Assembly (NCBI RefSeq): GCF_902497625.1 | Contig: NZ_CABVGX010000001.1 | Coordinates: 62,001-126,000 of the forward strand | Length of the DNA: 64,000 nt | From: Pseudomonas fluorescens | Lineage (GTDB): Bacteria > Pseudomonadota > Gammaproteobacteria > Pseudomonadales > Pseudomonadaceae | Direction of reading: 5' to 3' | Shown here: piece by piece, positions 52,507 to 60,892 of the stretch | How the letters are laid out: each line of letters begins with the position of its first letter | How positions within the stretch are numbered: position 1 is the stretch's first letter | Notes under the pieces: model-generated | Told to the model about the DNA's origin: nothing | Databases searched by the model: none | The model's input: the letters and a program-made list of their open reading frames with translations, nothing else | Made by a program: the position numbers and the translations under genes

Positions 52507-52568
52507 GCGCTGACCACCGTGCTTGTGCCGATGACTGGGAATTCGCTGTTGCTGGAATAGGCGTTCAT
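52503..52568 (-). other. 21-codon upstream frame overlapping the amidase start
   Basis: ATG at 52568, preceded by ACGAGAACC, reads 21 codons (MNAYSSNSEFPVIGTSTVVSA) and its TGA overlaps the amidase ATG (ATGA). This could be a leader peptide that couples translation, or the true amidase N-terminus split by a frameshift. Ribosome site is weak. Confidence 0.35.
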
Positions 52569-52733
52569 ATCGGTTCTCGTTGCACTGAATACGCGACAGG
52601 GTGTGGGTTATAGCTGAGGTGCTCTATTTAACACCATGGCAGGTCATCCCCGGACCACTTTTTAAACTCATGGCGAAGCCAGCGGTCAACAGCACACCAC
52701 GTCATTACTGCGCTCGGTGCGCGAGGAGACAGG

Positions 52734-52958
52734 ATGGACAACTATCACATCACTAAAACCGACACGGGCTGGTCATTGAAAAAGCAAGGCGCTGACCGCG
52801 CATCGAAAACAGCGTCAACGAAGAAGGAACTCATCGCATTGGCCGGCGACTTTTTCAACGGCAAAACCGCGTCCCTGAAAATTCACCGCGAGGATGGCAC
52901 CCTCGAAGAAGAGCGGACCTACCCGCGTGCCGCCGATCCCAGCAAAAGCAAAGGCTGA
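52734..52958 (+). CDS. DUF2188 small protein
   Basis: A 74-residue protein (NYHITKTDTGWSLKKQG...LIALAGDFFNGKTASLKIHREDGTLEEERTYPR), matching DUF2188, a small stress-associated fold of unknown role. GAGGAGAC precedes the ATG. Starts the stress-gene block that includes Mn catalase and the KGG protein. Confidence 0.85.
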   Translation: MDNYHITKTDTGWSLKKQGADRASKTASTKKELIALAGDFFNGKTASLKIHREDGTLEEERTYPRAADPSKSKG

Positions 52959-52991
52959 ACCGACCGCCGCTGGGGCCGCGACTGCCACTAC

Positions 52992-53060
52992 CAACGCCGC
53001 CCTAGGGGTCGCTCGTCAACGCCGCCCCTGGGGTCGCTTCCCAACGCAGCCCCTGGGGTC
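52992..53060. repeat. 25-bp tandem direct repeat, three copies
   Basis: CAACGCCGCCC at 52992, 53017 and 53042, each followed by TGGGGTC or TAGGGGTC; the period is 25 bases and the third copy is cut short. A fourth degenerate copy may precede it. It lies directly before a TGTAGCAGCTG palindrome, in the 511-base gap after the DUF2188 gene. Confidence 0.75.
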
Positions 53061-53231
53061 TGTAGCAGCTGGCGCAGCCTGCGTCCGACTGCGAAGCAGT
53101 CGTTGGTCCTGGGCATGCGAATCATCGGACCGACCGCTTAGGCTGATTCACGAATGCTTCGCAGCCGCACGCAGCCGCACGCAGCGGACGCAGCCGGACG
53201 CAGCCGGACGCAGGCTGCGCCAGCTGCTACA
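53061..53231. repeat. Palindrome of TGTAGCAGCTGGCGCAG family with CGGACGCAGC repeats
   Basis: A 26-base left arm (53061-53086) and its inverse (53206-53231). Before the right arm, GCAGCCGCAC or GGACGCAGCC units run in tandem from about 53162, as in the copy at 15355. It is followed by two copies of AGGTCTCGGG. Confidence 0.85.
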
Positions 53232-53469
53232 GGTCTCGGGAGGTCTCGGGCCTTAGTCCCATATAGAGGAATCGTGGCTCGCAGAAGTTTGACCGGCAGC
53301 TGGAATACGCCGACGACTGGCCGTCAAATCCGGGTTTCCTGCCGCTCGTCGCGAGTCGCCATTTTTTTTAAAATTTTCAAACGGACCGGTGCTTCAGATA
53401 ACTGTGGGCGCCGCATTCGAGCAATCCTCGAATGAGTATCGGTGCCTTTAGGCCTGAGGAGATCCAGTC

Positions 53470-54357
53470 ATGTTTTTACATAACAAGCGACTTCAATACA
53501 CCGTGCGGGTTGCTCAACCGAACCCAGGGTTGGCTAACCTGTTACTTGAACAATTCGGCGGCGCACAGGGAGAGCTGGCAGCCGCTTCCCGCTACTTCAC
53601 CCAGGCGCTGGCCGAAGATGATCCGGGCAGGAAAGACCTGCTGATGGACATCGCCACCGAAGAACTCAGTCACCTGGAGATCGTCGGCTCGATCATCGTC
53701 ATGCTCAACAAGGGCGCGAAAGGACGTTTGGCCGAAGGCGTGGAAGAAGAGGGCGAGCTGTACCGTGCCATCAACGGTGCGGGCAATGATTCGCACATCA
53801 CCCAGATCCTGTACGGCGCGGGTGCGCCACTGACCAACTCGGCCGGTGTGCCGTGGTCGGCGGCCTACATCGATACTATTGGCGAGCCTACCGCAGACAT
53901 GCGTTCCAACATTGCCGCCGAGTCTCGCGCGAAGATCGTCTACGAACGCTTGATGAACGTCACCGATGACCCCGGCGTGAAAGAAGCGCTGGGCTTTCTC
54001 ATGACCCGTGAGATCGCGCATCAACTGTCCTTCGAGAAAGCGCTGCACTCGATTCAGCCAAATTTCCCACAGGGCAAATTGCCGGGCAATCCGCAGTTCA
54101 CCAACGTCTACTACAACCTGTCTCAGGGCGAAGGCAGCACTCGCGGGCCTTGGAACCAGGGCGACGATTGGGAATTTGTCGAGGACCCAATGCCGGCCGT
54201 TGATGGCGGCGATGGCACCGCCAGCGTCGAGTTGAGTGCAGACGAAGAAGAACTGTTGATGGACATGAAGGCCCGCACCATGTCCGACCCCGACAGCGAC
54301 CCAATGACCGGTGCTGATATCGGTTCCGGGTTGCTGGTTAAACCCGATGTGTTGTAA
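53470..54357 (+). CDS. Manganese (non-haem) catalase
   Basis: A 295-residue di-manganese catalase that breaks down hydrogen peroxide. Metal ligands are visible: Glu35 (GAQGELAAAS), Glu65 and His68 (EELSHLE), Glu151 (AAESRAK) and His184 (REIAHQ). Ends with a poorly conserved acidic tail. GAGGAGA precedes the ATG. A strong terminator follows. The ZIP transporter two genes on could supply Mn or Zn. Confidence 0.95.
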   Translation: MFLHNKRLQYTVRVAQPNPGLANLLLEQFGGAQGELAAASRYFTQALAEDDPGRKDLLMDIATEELSHLEIVGSIIVMLNKGAKGRLAEGVEEEGELYRAINGAGNDSHITQILYGAGAPLTNSAGVPWSAAYIDTIGEPTADMRSNIAAESRAKIVYERLMNVTDDPGVKEALGFLMTREIAHQLSFEKALHSIQPNFPQGKLPGNPQFTNVYYNLSQGEGSTRGPWNQGDDWEFVEDPMPAVDGGDGTASVELSADEEELLMDMKARTMSDPDSDPMTGADIGSGLLVKPDVL

Positions 54358-54363
54358 CCCGTT

Positions 54364-54390
54364 CACCGCACGCCGATGAGGCGTGCGGTG
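54364..54390 (+). terminator. Terminator after Mn catalase
   Basis: CACCGCACGCC / GGCGTGCGGTG, a perfect 11-bp stem with a five-base loop, then CTTTTAT. Confidence 0.88.
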
Positions 54391-54425
54391 CTTTTATATT
54401 GCTACAGTTGATAGGGGTAAAGGCA

Positions 54426-54587
54426 ATGGCCGCTAAATCCAGAGATTTGTCCGTCGATTCCGTTGAAAATCTGTCGGGACTGTTCAACACAACCGCCAGG
54501 TCTTTTGAACAAGAGGCACAGCGCATTACCCGGCAAATGCAGCCGGGCGGCTCACGAACAGGCAATAAGCAGGCAAACGGTCGGTAG
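54426..54587 (+). CDS. Small protein of unknown function (53 aa)
   Basis: AAAGG stands before ATG 54426. The peptide (AAKSRDLSVDSVENLSGLFNTTARSFEQEAQRITRQMQ..) is hydrophilic with a probable helix in the middle. It sits between the Mn catalase terminator and the ZIP gene (eight bases before it), so it is probably co-transcribed with ZIP. I do not recognise the family. Confidence 0.6.
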   Translation: MAAKSRDLSVDSVENLSGLFNTTARSFEQEAQRITRQMQPGGSRTGNKQANGR

Positions 54588-54595
54588 GAGGTTTT

Positions 54596-55525
54596 ATGTC
54601 GGATCCAGCTTCGTCTGGTGCAGATCCATCCCGTTCATGGCTCGAACTGGCCAAAAGCGGTAGCTGGCCGGGCGTTCTGTTCTGGTTGACCTTGACGGTT
54701 GTCACGCTGCTGTTGCTGTTCAGCGGATATAGCGCGTTGACCGAATCAAATCCGCAAGTGCTGCGCTACGCGATGCTGGGTGGCGCGGCAGGTTTTGGCG
54801 CAACGGCGCTGGGCGCTGTATTGGCGTTGGTGCTGCGCGATGTAGCTGTGCGCACTCAGGACACCATGCTGGGCTTTGCGGCAGGCATGATGCTGGCTGC
54901 GAGTTCCTTTTCTTTGATTCTCCCAGGTGTTGCTGCGGCTGAAGCCATGACCGGCAACAAGATGATCGCGGCTGCCGTCGTGGTATTCGGCATGGCGCTG
55001 GGCGTGGCGTTGATGGTCGGCCTTGATCGTTTTGTTCCTCACGAGCACCACAAAAGCGGTCGACGCGGGCCGGATGTGCAGCGGCTCAACCGGGTTTGGT
55101 TGTTTGTGCTGGCGATCACTCTGCATAACTTGCCCGAAGGCATGGCTATCGGTGTCAGCTTCGCCGACGGTGATATGAAAGTCGGATTGCCGCTGACGAC
55201 TGCGATTGCCATCCAGGACATCCCGGAAGGCCTGGCTATTGCGCTGGCGTTGCGCGTTACGGGGATCTCTTCGATTCGAGCGGCATTGGTTGCCATTGGC
55301 TCCGGGTTGATGGAACCGTTGGGTGCAATTGTCGGCTTGGGCGTTTCATCCGGCTTTGCCTTGGGATACCCGGTTGCACTGGGCCTGGCAGCAGGGGCGA
55401 TGATTTTCGTGGTCTCTCACGAAGTAATTCCCGAGACGCACCGTAACGGGCATGAAACACCTGCAACGCTGGGTTTGATGCTTGGATTCGGGGTGATGAT
55501 GTTTCTCGATACGTCCCTTGGCTGA
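54596..55525 (+). CDS. ZIP family metal transporter
   Basis: A 309-residue divalent metal importer of the ZIP (ZupT-like) family with about eight helices. The binuclear metal site is in TM4 HNLPEGMAIG (near residue 176) and TM5 QDIPEGLAIA (near 206), with a histidine-containing loop (FVPHEHHKSG) between TM3 and TM4. Could import Zn, Fe or Mn; proximity to Mn catalase makes Mn attractive. GAGG lies before the start. Confidence 0.9.
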   Translation: MSDPASSGADPSRSWLELAKSGSWPGVLFWLTLTVVTLLLLFSGYSALTESNPQVLRYAMLGGAAGFGATALGAVLALVLRDVAVRTQDTMLGFAAGMMLAASSFSLILPGVAAAEAMTGNKMIAAAVVVFGMALGVALMVGLDRFVPHEHHKSGRRGPDVQRLNRVWLFVLAITLHNLPEGMAIGVSFADGDMKVGLPLTTAIAIQDIPEGLAIALALRVTGISSIRAALVAIGSGLMEPLGAIVGLGVSSGFALGYPVALGLAAGAMIFVVSHEVIPETHRNGHETPATLGLMLGFGVMMFLDTSLG

Positions 55526-55649
55526 AGTGAGACATAGACTGCGTCCGCTCGTCGAGAGGCATGGAATTCGATCAAACTTTCGGATAGTTGCGACCCTCGG
55601 AACTAAACGGGCCCCGTGCTCGATTCCAGCAACTGAGAGGTGAACGAAA

Positions 55650-55868
55650 ATGGCTAATACCGGGAACAAAAACACCGGAAACTTCGCCGATGACAAGCAA
55701 AAAGCTTCGGAAGCCGGCAAGAAAGGTGGCCAGGCTTCAGGTGGAGCTTCGGGCAGCGGCGGACAGGGCAGCGGTCGCGGCGGCAACTTCGCTGACGACA
55801 AGCAAAAAGCCTCTGAAGCAGGCAAAAAAGGAGGTCAGAGCTCCGGCGGTGGCGCGCGTAAGTCTTAA
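55650..55868 (+). CDS. KGG-repeat general stress protein
   Basis: A 72-residue hydrophilic, glycine-rich protein with two near-identical units (GNFADDKQKASEAGKKGGQ, about residues 10-28 and 44-62). This is the stress_KGG (YciG/Con-10-like) motif; proteins of this kind are induced in stationary phase or desiccation. GAGAGGTG lies before the ATG. A terminator follows. Confidence 0.93.
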   Translation: MANTGNKNTGNFADDKQKASEAGKKGGQASGGASGSGGQGSGRGGNFADDKQKASEAGKKGGQSSGGGARKS

Positions 55869-55885
55869 TGCCGCGTAACACCATT

Positions 55886-55909
55886 CAAGCCCCGCCAGTG
55901 CGGGGCTTG
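55886..55909 (+). terminator. Terminator after KGG gene
   Basis: CAAGCCCCGC, loop CAGT, GCGGGGCTTG: a perfect 10-bp stem followed by ATTCGTTTT. Confidence 0.88.
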
Positions 55910-55930
55910 ATTCGTTTTGGCGATGCCCTT

Positions 55931-56058
55931 TGTAGCAGCTGGCGCAGCCTGCGTTTGATCAAGGAGGGTGTTGGACGCAGGCTGCGCCGGCTGCTACAGA
56001 GAGAGGACGCAGGCTGCGCCAGCTGCTACATAGGGGGCGTAGGCTGCGCCAGCTGCTA
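55931..56058. repeat. TGTAGCAGCTG-family palindrome with extra right arms
   Basis: One left arm (55931-55953) and three right arms with core GGCTGCGCCRGCTGCTA, ending near 55998, 56030 and 56058, the last shortened. Repeated one-sided duplication is unusual compared with the simple copy at 35946. Confidence 0.8.
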
Positions 56059-56070
56059 GGGGTTTGTGGG

Positions 56071-57099
56071 TTAGCTCACTAACGCGGCCACTTCGTAACC
56101 GTGGGGGTTCTGGCACTGCCAGCGCCACGCATCTCTGAGCATTTCATCCAGATCCCGAGTCGCACGCCAGCCCAGCTGCCGCTCTGCCTTGCCCGGGTCG
56201 GCCCAGCATTGAGCGATGTCGCCACTGCGGCGAGGACTGTAATTGAGCGCGATGTTCACACCGGAAATTCGCTCGAACGCGCGCACCACTTCAAGCACCG
56301 AATAGCCGCAGCCGGTACCGAGGTTCCACACATGCACGCCGGTTTTGCGTTGCAGGTAGTCCAGCGCCTTCAGATGCCCGGCAGCCAGGTCCATCACATG
56401 GATATAGTCGCGCACACCGGTGCCGTCGGGCGTGGCGTAGTCATCCCCAAAAACATTCAGCGTTGCGCGTTCCCCAGTGGCCACCTGCAACAAATAAGGC
56501 AACAGATTATTGGGCGTAGCGCTCGGCGCTTCACCCAGGCTGCCACTGCGATGCGCACCAATGGGATTGAAATAACGCAACAGCCCCACTGACCAGCGTT
56601 CATCCGAACGGGCAATGCTGGACATCACGTTTTCGGCCATGAGTTTGGAGTGGCCGTAAGGGTTCGCCGGCTGACCCGGGACGCAGGCTTCATCAATTGG
56701 CATCTGCGCGCAATCGCCATACACCGTCGCCGAAGAGCTGAATAACAACGTGTGGACGCCGGCATTGGCCATCGCCTGGCACAATGTCACGCTGCCACTG
56801 ACATTGGTTTCAAAATAGCGCAACGGTTCGCGCACGCTCTCGCCCACGGCTTTGAGACCAGCGCAATGCACCACCGCGTCGATGGGGTAATCGTCGAATA
56901 CCCGCTCAAGCAACGCGCGATTGCGTACGTCACCCTTGATGAAGCCCGGCCGGGAGTTGCCAATCGCTGCGATACGCTCAATGGCTATTCGCGAACTGTT
57001 GCACAAGTTGTCCAGTATCAAAACATCGTTGCCTTTGAGCAGCAGCTCCACGCACACGTGGGCCCCGATATAACCTGCACCTCCAGTCACCAGAATCAT
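56071..57099 (-). CDS. galE: UDP-glucose 4-epimerase
   Basis: A 342-residue GalE. NAD motif TGGAGYIG, active-site LFSSSATVYGD (Ser123), YGHSK (Tyr148, Lys152), and the C-terminal YSPRRSGDIAQCWADPGKAERQLGW. It interconverts UDP-glucose and UDP-galactose, which supplies the substrate of the UDP-galactopyranose mutase coded on the divergent side. GAGGGTGGGATC precedes the ATG. Confidence 0.95.
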   Translation of the reverse strand: MILVTGGAGYIGAHVCVELLLKGNDVLILDNLCNSSRIAIERIAAIGNSRPGFIKGDVRNRALLERVFDDYPIDAVVHCAGLKAVGESVREPLRYFETNVSGSVTLCQAMANAGVHTLLFSSSATVYGDCAQMPIDEACVPGQPANPYGHSKLMAENVMSSIARSDERWSVGLLRYFNPIGAHRSGSLGEAPSATPNNLLPYLLQVATGERATLNVFGDDYATPDGTGVRDYIHVMDLAAGHLKALDYLQRKTGVHVWNLGTGCGYSVLEVVRAFERISGVNIALNYSPRRSGDIAQCWADPGKAERQLGWRATRDLDEMLRDAWRWQCQNPHGYEVAALVS

Positions 57100-57382
57100 G
57101 ATCCCACCCTCATCCCGAGGCGAGCAAAGTTGCGTCGCTTGTAGTTATGGGGCCGGCGCTGCTGACTAGTTCAGAGTATTGGTACGACCGGTACAGACCC
57201 TTCATCCGCTTTAAACAAAACGCTTTTGAACGCTGGCGATGGGCAGTATCTCAAACCTACAGAAGCGCGCAGAACGTGATTTCGAGTCACGGAGTTTGCT
57301 CTTCAGCCGCATGAGTTAGCGTCGAAGCGAAGTGGCCTCTGAGCTTCGATTTTGTCTTGGCAACAATCGAAAGGACATCTTT

Positions 57383-58558
57383 ATGAATCTTCTTGAGCAA
57401 CCTGACTCGCAGCTAACGCCGACTTCCCTGACAACCGATTCGCACCTCGCGCTGTCCTTGCGCCCCGTTCTCTTGTGTCTGTCGCACTTGCGCTGGGGTT
57501 TTGTTTACCAACGACCGCAACATGTGATGTCGCGTCTGGCCAAAGACTACGACGTGCTGTTTTTCGAAGAGCCGATTCACGACGCTAACAGCGTTGACTG
57601 GCTGGAACTGTCGCAACCGGCACCAGGTGTCACCGTACTCGTGCCGCATGTTCGCGGTGGCCTCGAACCTGAGCAGGTCAATGCTGCCCAGCGGCGATTG
57701 CTCGACGAGCATCTGGCGATCCAGGCACCGTCGCAACTTTTGCTGTGGTACCTGACGCCGATGAGTCTGGACTTCACCTCCCACCTTGCAGGCCAGGTCA
57801 CCATCTTTGACTGCATGGATGAACTTTCCGCTTTCAAAGGTGCGCCCAGGGAGCTGGTCGAAAAAGAACGACAACTGATGGATCGGGCCGACGTGGTGTT
57901 CACAGGCGGGTACAGCCTGTGGGAAGCCAAGCGCAAATTTCACGCAAACGCGCATGCGGTGCCCAGCAGCGTCGACCTCGACCATTTCGGTACGGCGCGT
58001 CAGTCCCTTGCCGAACCTGCCGATCAAGCCAACATTCCCCATCCACGTCTCGGTTTTTTCGGCGTGATCGACGAGCGTTTCGACGTCGAGTTGGTGGGCG
58101 AACTGGCCCGTCAGCGGCCGCAATGGCAACTCGTATTGATCGGCCCGGTGGTCAAGATTGATCCGGCGATGCTGCCGCGCTATCCCAATATTCATTATCT
58201 GGGCGGCAAGGACTATTCACAGTTGCCGGCGTACCTGGCCGGTTGGGATGTGGCGCTGATGCCGTTTGCTCTGAACGAATCGACCCGCTTCATCAGCCCC
58301 ACCAAAACTCCCGAATACCTGGCAGGAGGATGCGCAGTGGTGTCCACGCCGATCACTGATGTAGTGCGCACTTACGGCAACAGTGGCGTGGTCAGGATTG
58401 CCGCATCGGTTGACGAGTTCATCGCCGCCATTGAGAGCATTCTTACCGAGGACAACGACACCGCAGCGTTTACCCAACGCATCGACAAGGTGCTCGACGG
58501 CATGTCCTGGGACAAAACTTGCGCTGTGATGAAGGAGCAGATCGAATGCCTCAGATAA
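57383..58558 (+). CDS. Glycosyltransferase, GT-B fold (family 1/4 type)
   Basis: A 391-residue cytoplasmic glycosyltransferase. The N-terminal phrase LCLSHLRWGFVYQRPQHVMSRLAKDYDVLFFEEP and later LGFFGVIDERFDVELVGELARQRPQWQLVLIGPV, SPTKTPEYLAGGCAVVSTP are typical of sugar transferases in exopolysaccharide and glycolipid clusters. AAAGGAC lies before ATG 57383. It overlaps the mutase gene by 13 bases. Confidence 0.9.
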   Translation: MNLLEQPDSQLTPTSLTTDSHLALSLRPVLLCLSHLRWGFVYQRPQHVMSRLAKDYDVLFFEEPIHDANSVDWLELSQPAPGVTVLVPHVRGGLEPEQVNAAQRRLLDEHLAIQAPSQLLLWYLTPMSLDFTSHLAGQVTIFDCMDELSAFKGAPRELVEKERQLMDRADVVFTGGYSLWEAKRKFHANAHAVPSSVDLDHFGTARQSLAEPADQANIPHPRLGFFGVIDERFDVELVGELARQRPQWQLVLIGPVVKIDPAMLPRYPNIHYLGGKDYSQLPAYLAGWDVALMPFALNESTRFISPTKTPEYLAGGCAVVSTPITDVVRTYGNSGVVRIAASVDEFIAAIESILTEDNDTAAFTQRIDKVLDGMSWDKTCAVMKEQIECLR

Positions 58559-59727
58559 ACCTGCAATCCGCCATCGACGGCTCCGCCGCGAAACGCTACG
58601 ACTACCTGATCGTGGGTGCCGGGTTTGCCGGCAGCGTCCTTGCTGAGCGTCTGGCTGGCGGCCTCGGTAAACGCGTCTTGCTGGTTGATCGACGCGAACA
58701 CATCGGTGGCAACGCCTATGATCATTTCGATGACGCTGGTGTGATGGTCCATCGATACGGTCCGCACATCTTCCACACAAATGCCGAGCGGATCGTGCAG
58801 TACCTGTCGAAGTTCACCGAATGGCGGCCGTATGAACATCGCGTGCTGGCGCAAGTGGCTGAACACCTTGTGCCCATCCCCATCAACCTGACCACGCTGA
58901 ACACGTTGTATGGATTGAACATGACCGAACCACAAGCTGCGGAATTTCTCGCCGGGCGTGCGCAACCGGTGGAGAACATTCGCACCTCGGAAGATGTGGT
59001 GATCAACCAGGTTGGTCGCGAACTTTATGAGATGTTCTTCCGTGGCTACACGCGCAAACAGTGGGGCCTCGACCCGTCCGATCTAGACAAGTCGGTAACC
59101 TCGCGCGTGCCGACCCGCACCAACAGTGACGATCGCTATTTTGGTGACACCTACCAAATGATGCCGCTGGAGGGCTACACACGCATGTTCGAACGCATGC
59201 TCGAGCACGCCAATATTGACATTTTGCTGAGCACCGACTTTACCGAGGTGCGCGATCAGGTCAGCTACGGCCACCTCGTCTACAGCGGTCCGATCGATGA
59301 ATATTACGATTATTGCTTCGGCAAACTGCCCTACCGCTCGTTGAAATTTCAGCATGAAACGCTCAATCAGCCGCAGTTCCAGCCGGTGTCGGTGGTCAAC
59401 TATCCCGACGAAGCGGTGCCCTATACGCGCATCACTGAATACAAACACCTGACCGGGCAAACCCACCCACTCACCAGCATCAGCTATGAATTCCCTTGTG
59501 CGGACGGCGATCCGTATTACCCGGTGCCGCGCCCGGAAAACGCCGAGTTGTACAAGCGCTACAAGGCGCTGGGCGATACCACCCCGAACGTAACCTTTCT
59601 TGGTCGGCTGGGCACCTACAAGTACTACAACATGGATCAGGTTGTCGGTCAGGCATTGGCGCTTTATCAGCGCATCGCCGAAGCAGCCGCCGATGCGAAT
59701 GTGCCGGCTGATGGAGTGGAATCATGA
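58546..59727 (+). CDS. glf: UDP-galactopyranose mutase
   Basis: A 393-residue flavoprotein that converts UDP-galactopyranose to UDP-galactofuranose. FAD motif YDYLIVGAGFAGSVLAERL, then RREHIGGNAYD, and RYGPHIFHTN, the Glf fingerprint. AAGGAG lies before ATG 58546, inside the end of the glycosyltransferase gene. Its presence means this locus builds galactofuranose-containing material. Confidence 0.95.
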   Translation: MPQINLQSAIDGSAAKRYDYLIVGAGFAGSVLAERLAGGLGKRVLLVDRREHIGGNAYDHFDDAGVMVHRYGPHIFHTNAERIVQYLSKFTEWRPYEHRVLAQVAEHLVPIPINLTTLNTLYGLNMTEPQAAEFLAGRAQPVENIRTSEDVVINQVGRELYEMFFRGYTRKQWGLDPSDLDKSVTSRVPTRTNSDDRYFGDTYQMMPLEGYTRMFERMLEHANIDILLSTDFTEVRDQVSYGHLVYSGPIDEYYDYCFGKLPYRSLKFQHETLNQPQFQPVSVVNYPDEAVPYTRITEYKHLTGQTHPLTSISYEFPCADGDPYYPVPRPENAELYKRYKALGDTTPNVTFLGRLGTYKYYNMDQVVGQALALYQRIAEAAADANVPADGVES

Positions 59728-59752
59728 TCGCCGCTGGGCCGGCCCGGGCGTC

Positions 59753-60892
59753 ATGACAACGCGCGGCACGTTCGACAGTTTTCTGTTGGCCGGCTACGAA
59801 TGCTCATCCCATCGCCGCAATGACGGGCGACGCCTTGATCTGTGTACGTCCACCGGCCATGCGCGGTGGGTGCAGAGTGACTATCGCCAGCTGACGGCGA
59901 CAGGCATTCGCAGTGTCCGCGATGGCTTGCGCTGGCACTTGATCGAGGCGCGGCCGGGGCATTACGACTGGAGCAGTTTCCTGCCAATGCTGCGAGCGGC
60001 GAAGGCGTGCGATCTACAGGTGATCTGGGACCTGTGTCACTACGGTTACCCCGATGATCTGGACATCTGGCGCCCGGCGTTCGTCGAGCGTTTTGCCCGG
60101 TTCTGCGCCGCGGTTGCGCGATTGGTCAGGGAGGAGGGCATCGAGGCGCCGTTCTATTCGCCGCTCAACGAAATTTCATTCTGGAGCTGGGCGGGCGGGG
60201 CGGTTGGCTATTTCAATCCATCGGCACAAGGACGCGGGCTGGAACTCAAGCATCAACTGGTGCGGGCGAGCATTGCCGCCATTGAAGCGATCCGCGAACA
60301 GGCGCCAGCCGCACGGTTCGTGCAGTGCGAACCGTTGATCAATGTGATTGCCGGTTCGCACCGCATCGATCAGGTCAACGCCGCCGAGGATTATCGCCAG
60401 TCACAGTTTGACGCCTGGGAATTGCTCACCGGCAGGCAGTGGCCGGGTCTGGGCGGGCAGGAGTCCTATCTGGACATCATCGGGATCAATTACTACCCGC
60501 ATAACCAGTGGTTTCTCAACGGCCCGAAAATCCTCCGCGATGCTCCCCAATATCGACCGCTGGCGGGCATGCTCAGCGAAGTACACCAGCGCTATCAGCG
60601 GCCGATGCTGGTCTCGGAAACCGGTGCAGAAGGCGACGAGCGAGTGCCGTGGCTGGCCTATGTCAGCGAGCAGGTCGAGCTTGCCATGCGTCGCGGCGTG
60701 CCGATCGAAGGGATTTGCTGGTACCCGATTGTCGACTACCCCGGTTGGGACAACGACCGCTATTGCCCGGCCGGTCTGTTCGGCTACGCCGATGGCGAAG
60801 GTCAACGCGCACCCTTTCATCCGCTTGGCCTGGCGATGCAACAACTGACCCAACGTTTCACTCCCCCCGGTGCGGACGATCATGGACCGTGA
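59753..60892 (+). CDS. Glycoside hydrolase (beta-glycosidase-like, COG2723/clan GH-A)
   Basis: A 379-residue TIM-barrel glycosidase. The acid/base is in YSPLNEISFW (about residue 138) and the nucleophile in LVSETGAEG (about 288), the GH-A clan pair; GHYDWSSFLPML and ICWYPIVDYPGWDNDRY support it. No signal peptide, so it acts in the cytoplasm. Start 59753 chosen; ATG 59711 is a longer alternative inside glf. A hydrolase between a mutase and an exporter suggests a trimming or transglycosylation step rather than feeding. Confidence 0.82.
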   Translation: MTTRGTFDSFLLAGYECSSHRRNDGRRLDLCTSTGHARWVQSDYRQLTATGIRSVRDGLRWHLIEARPGHYDWSSFLPMLRAAKACDLQVIWDLCHYGYPDDLDIWRPAFVERFARFCAAVARLVREEGIEAPFYSPLNEISFWSWAGGAVGYFNPSAQGRGLELKHQLVRASIAAIEAIREQAPAARFVQCEPLINVIAGSHRIDQVNAAEDYRQSQFDAWELLTGRQWPGLGGQESYLDIIGINYYPHNQWFLNGPKILRDAPQYRPLAGMLSEVHQRYQRPMLVSETGAEGDERVPWLAYVSEQVELAMRRGVPIEGICWYPIVDYPGWDNDRYCPAGLFGYADGEGQRAPFHPLGLAMQQLTQRFTPPGADDHGP

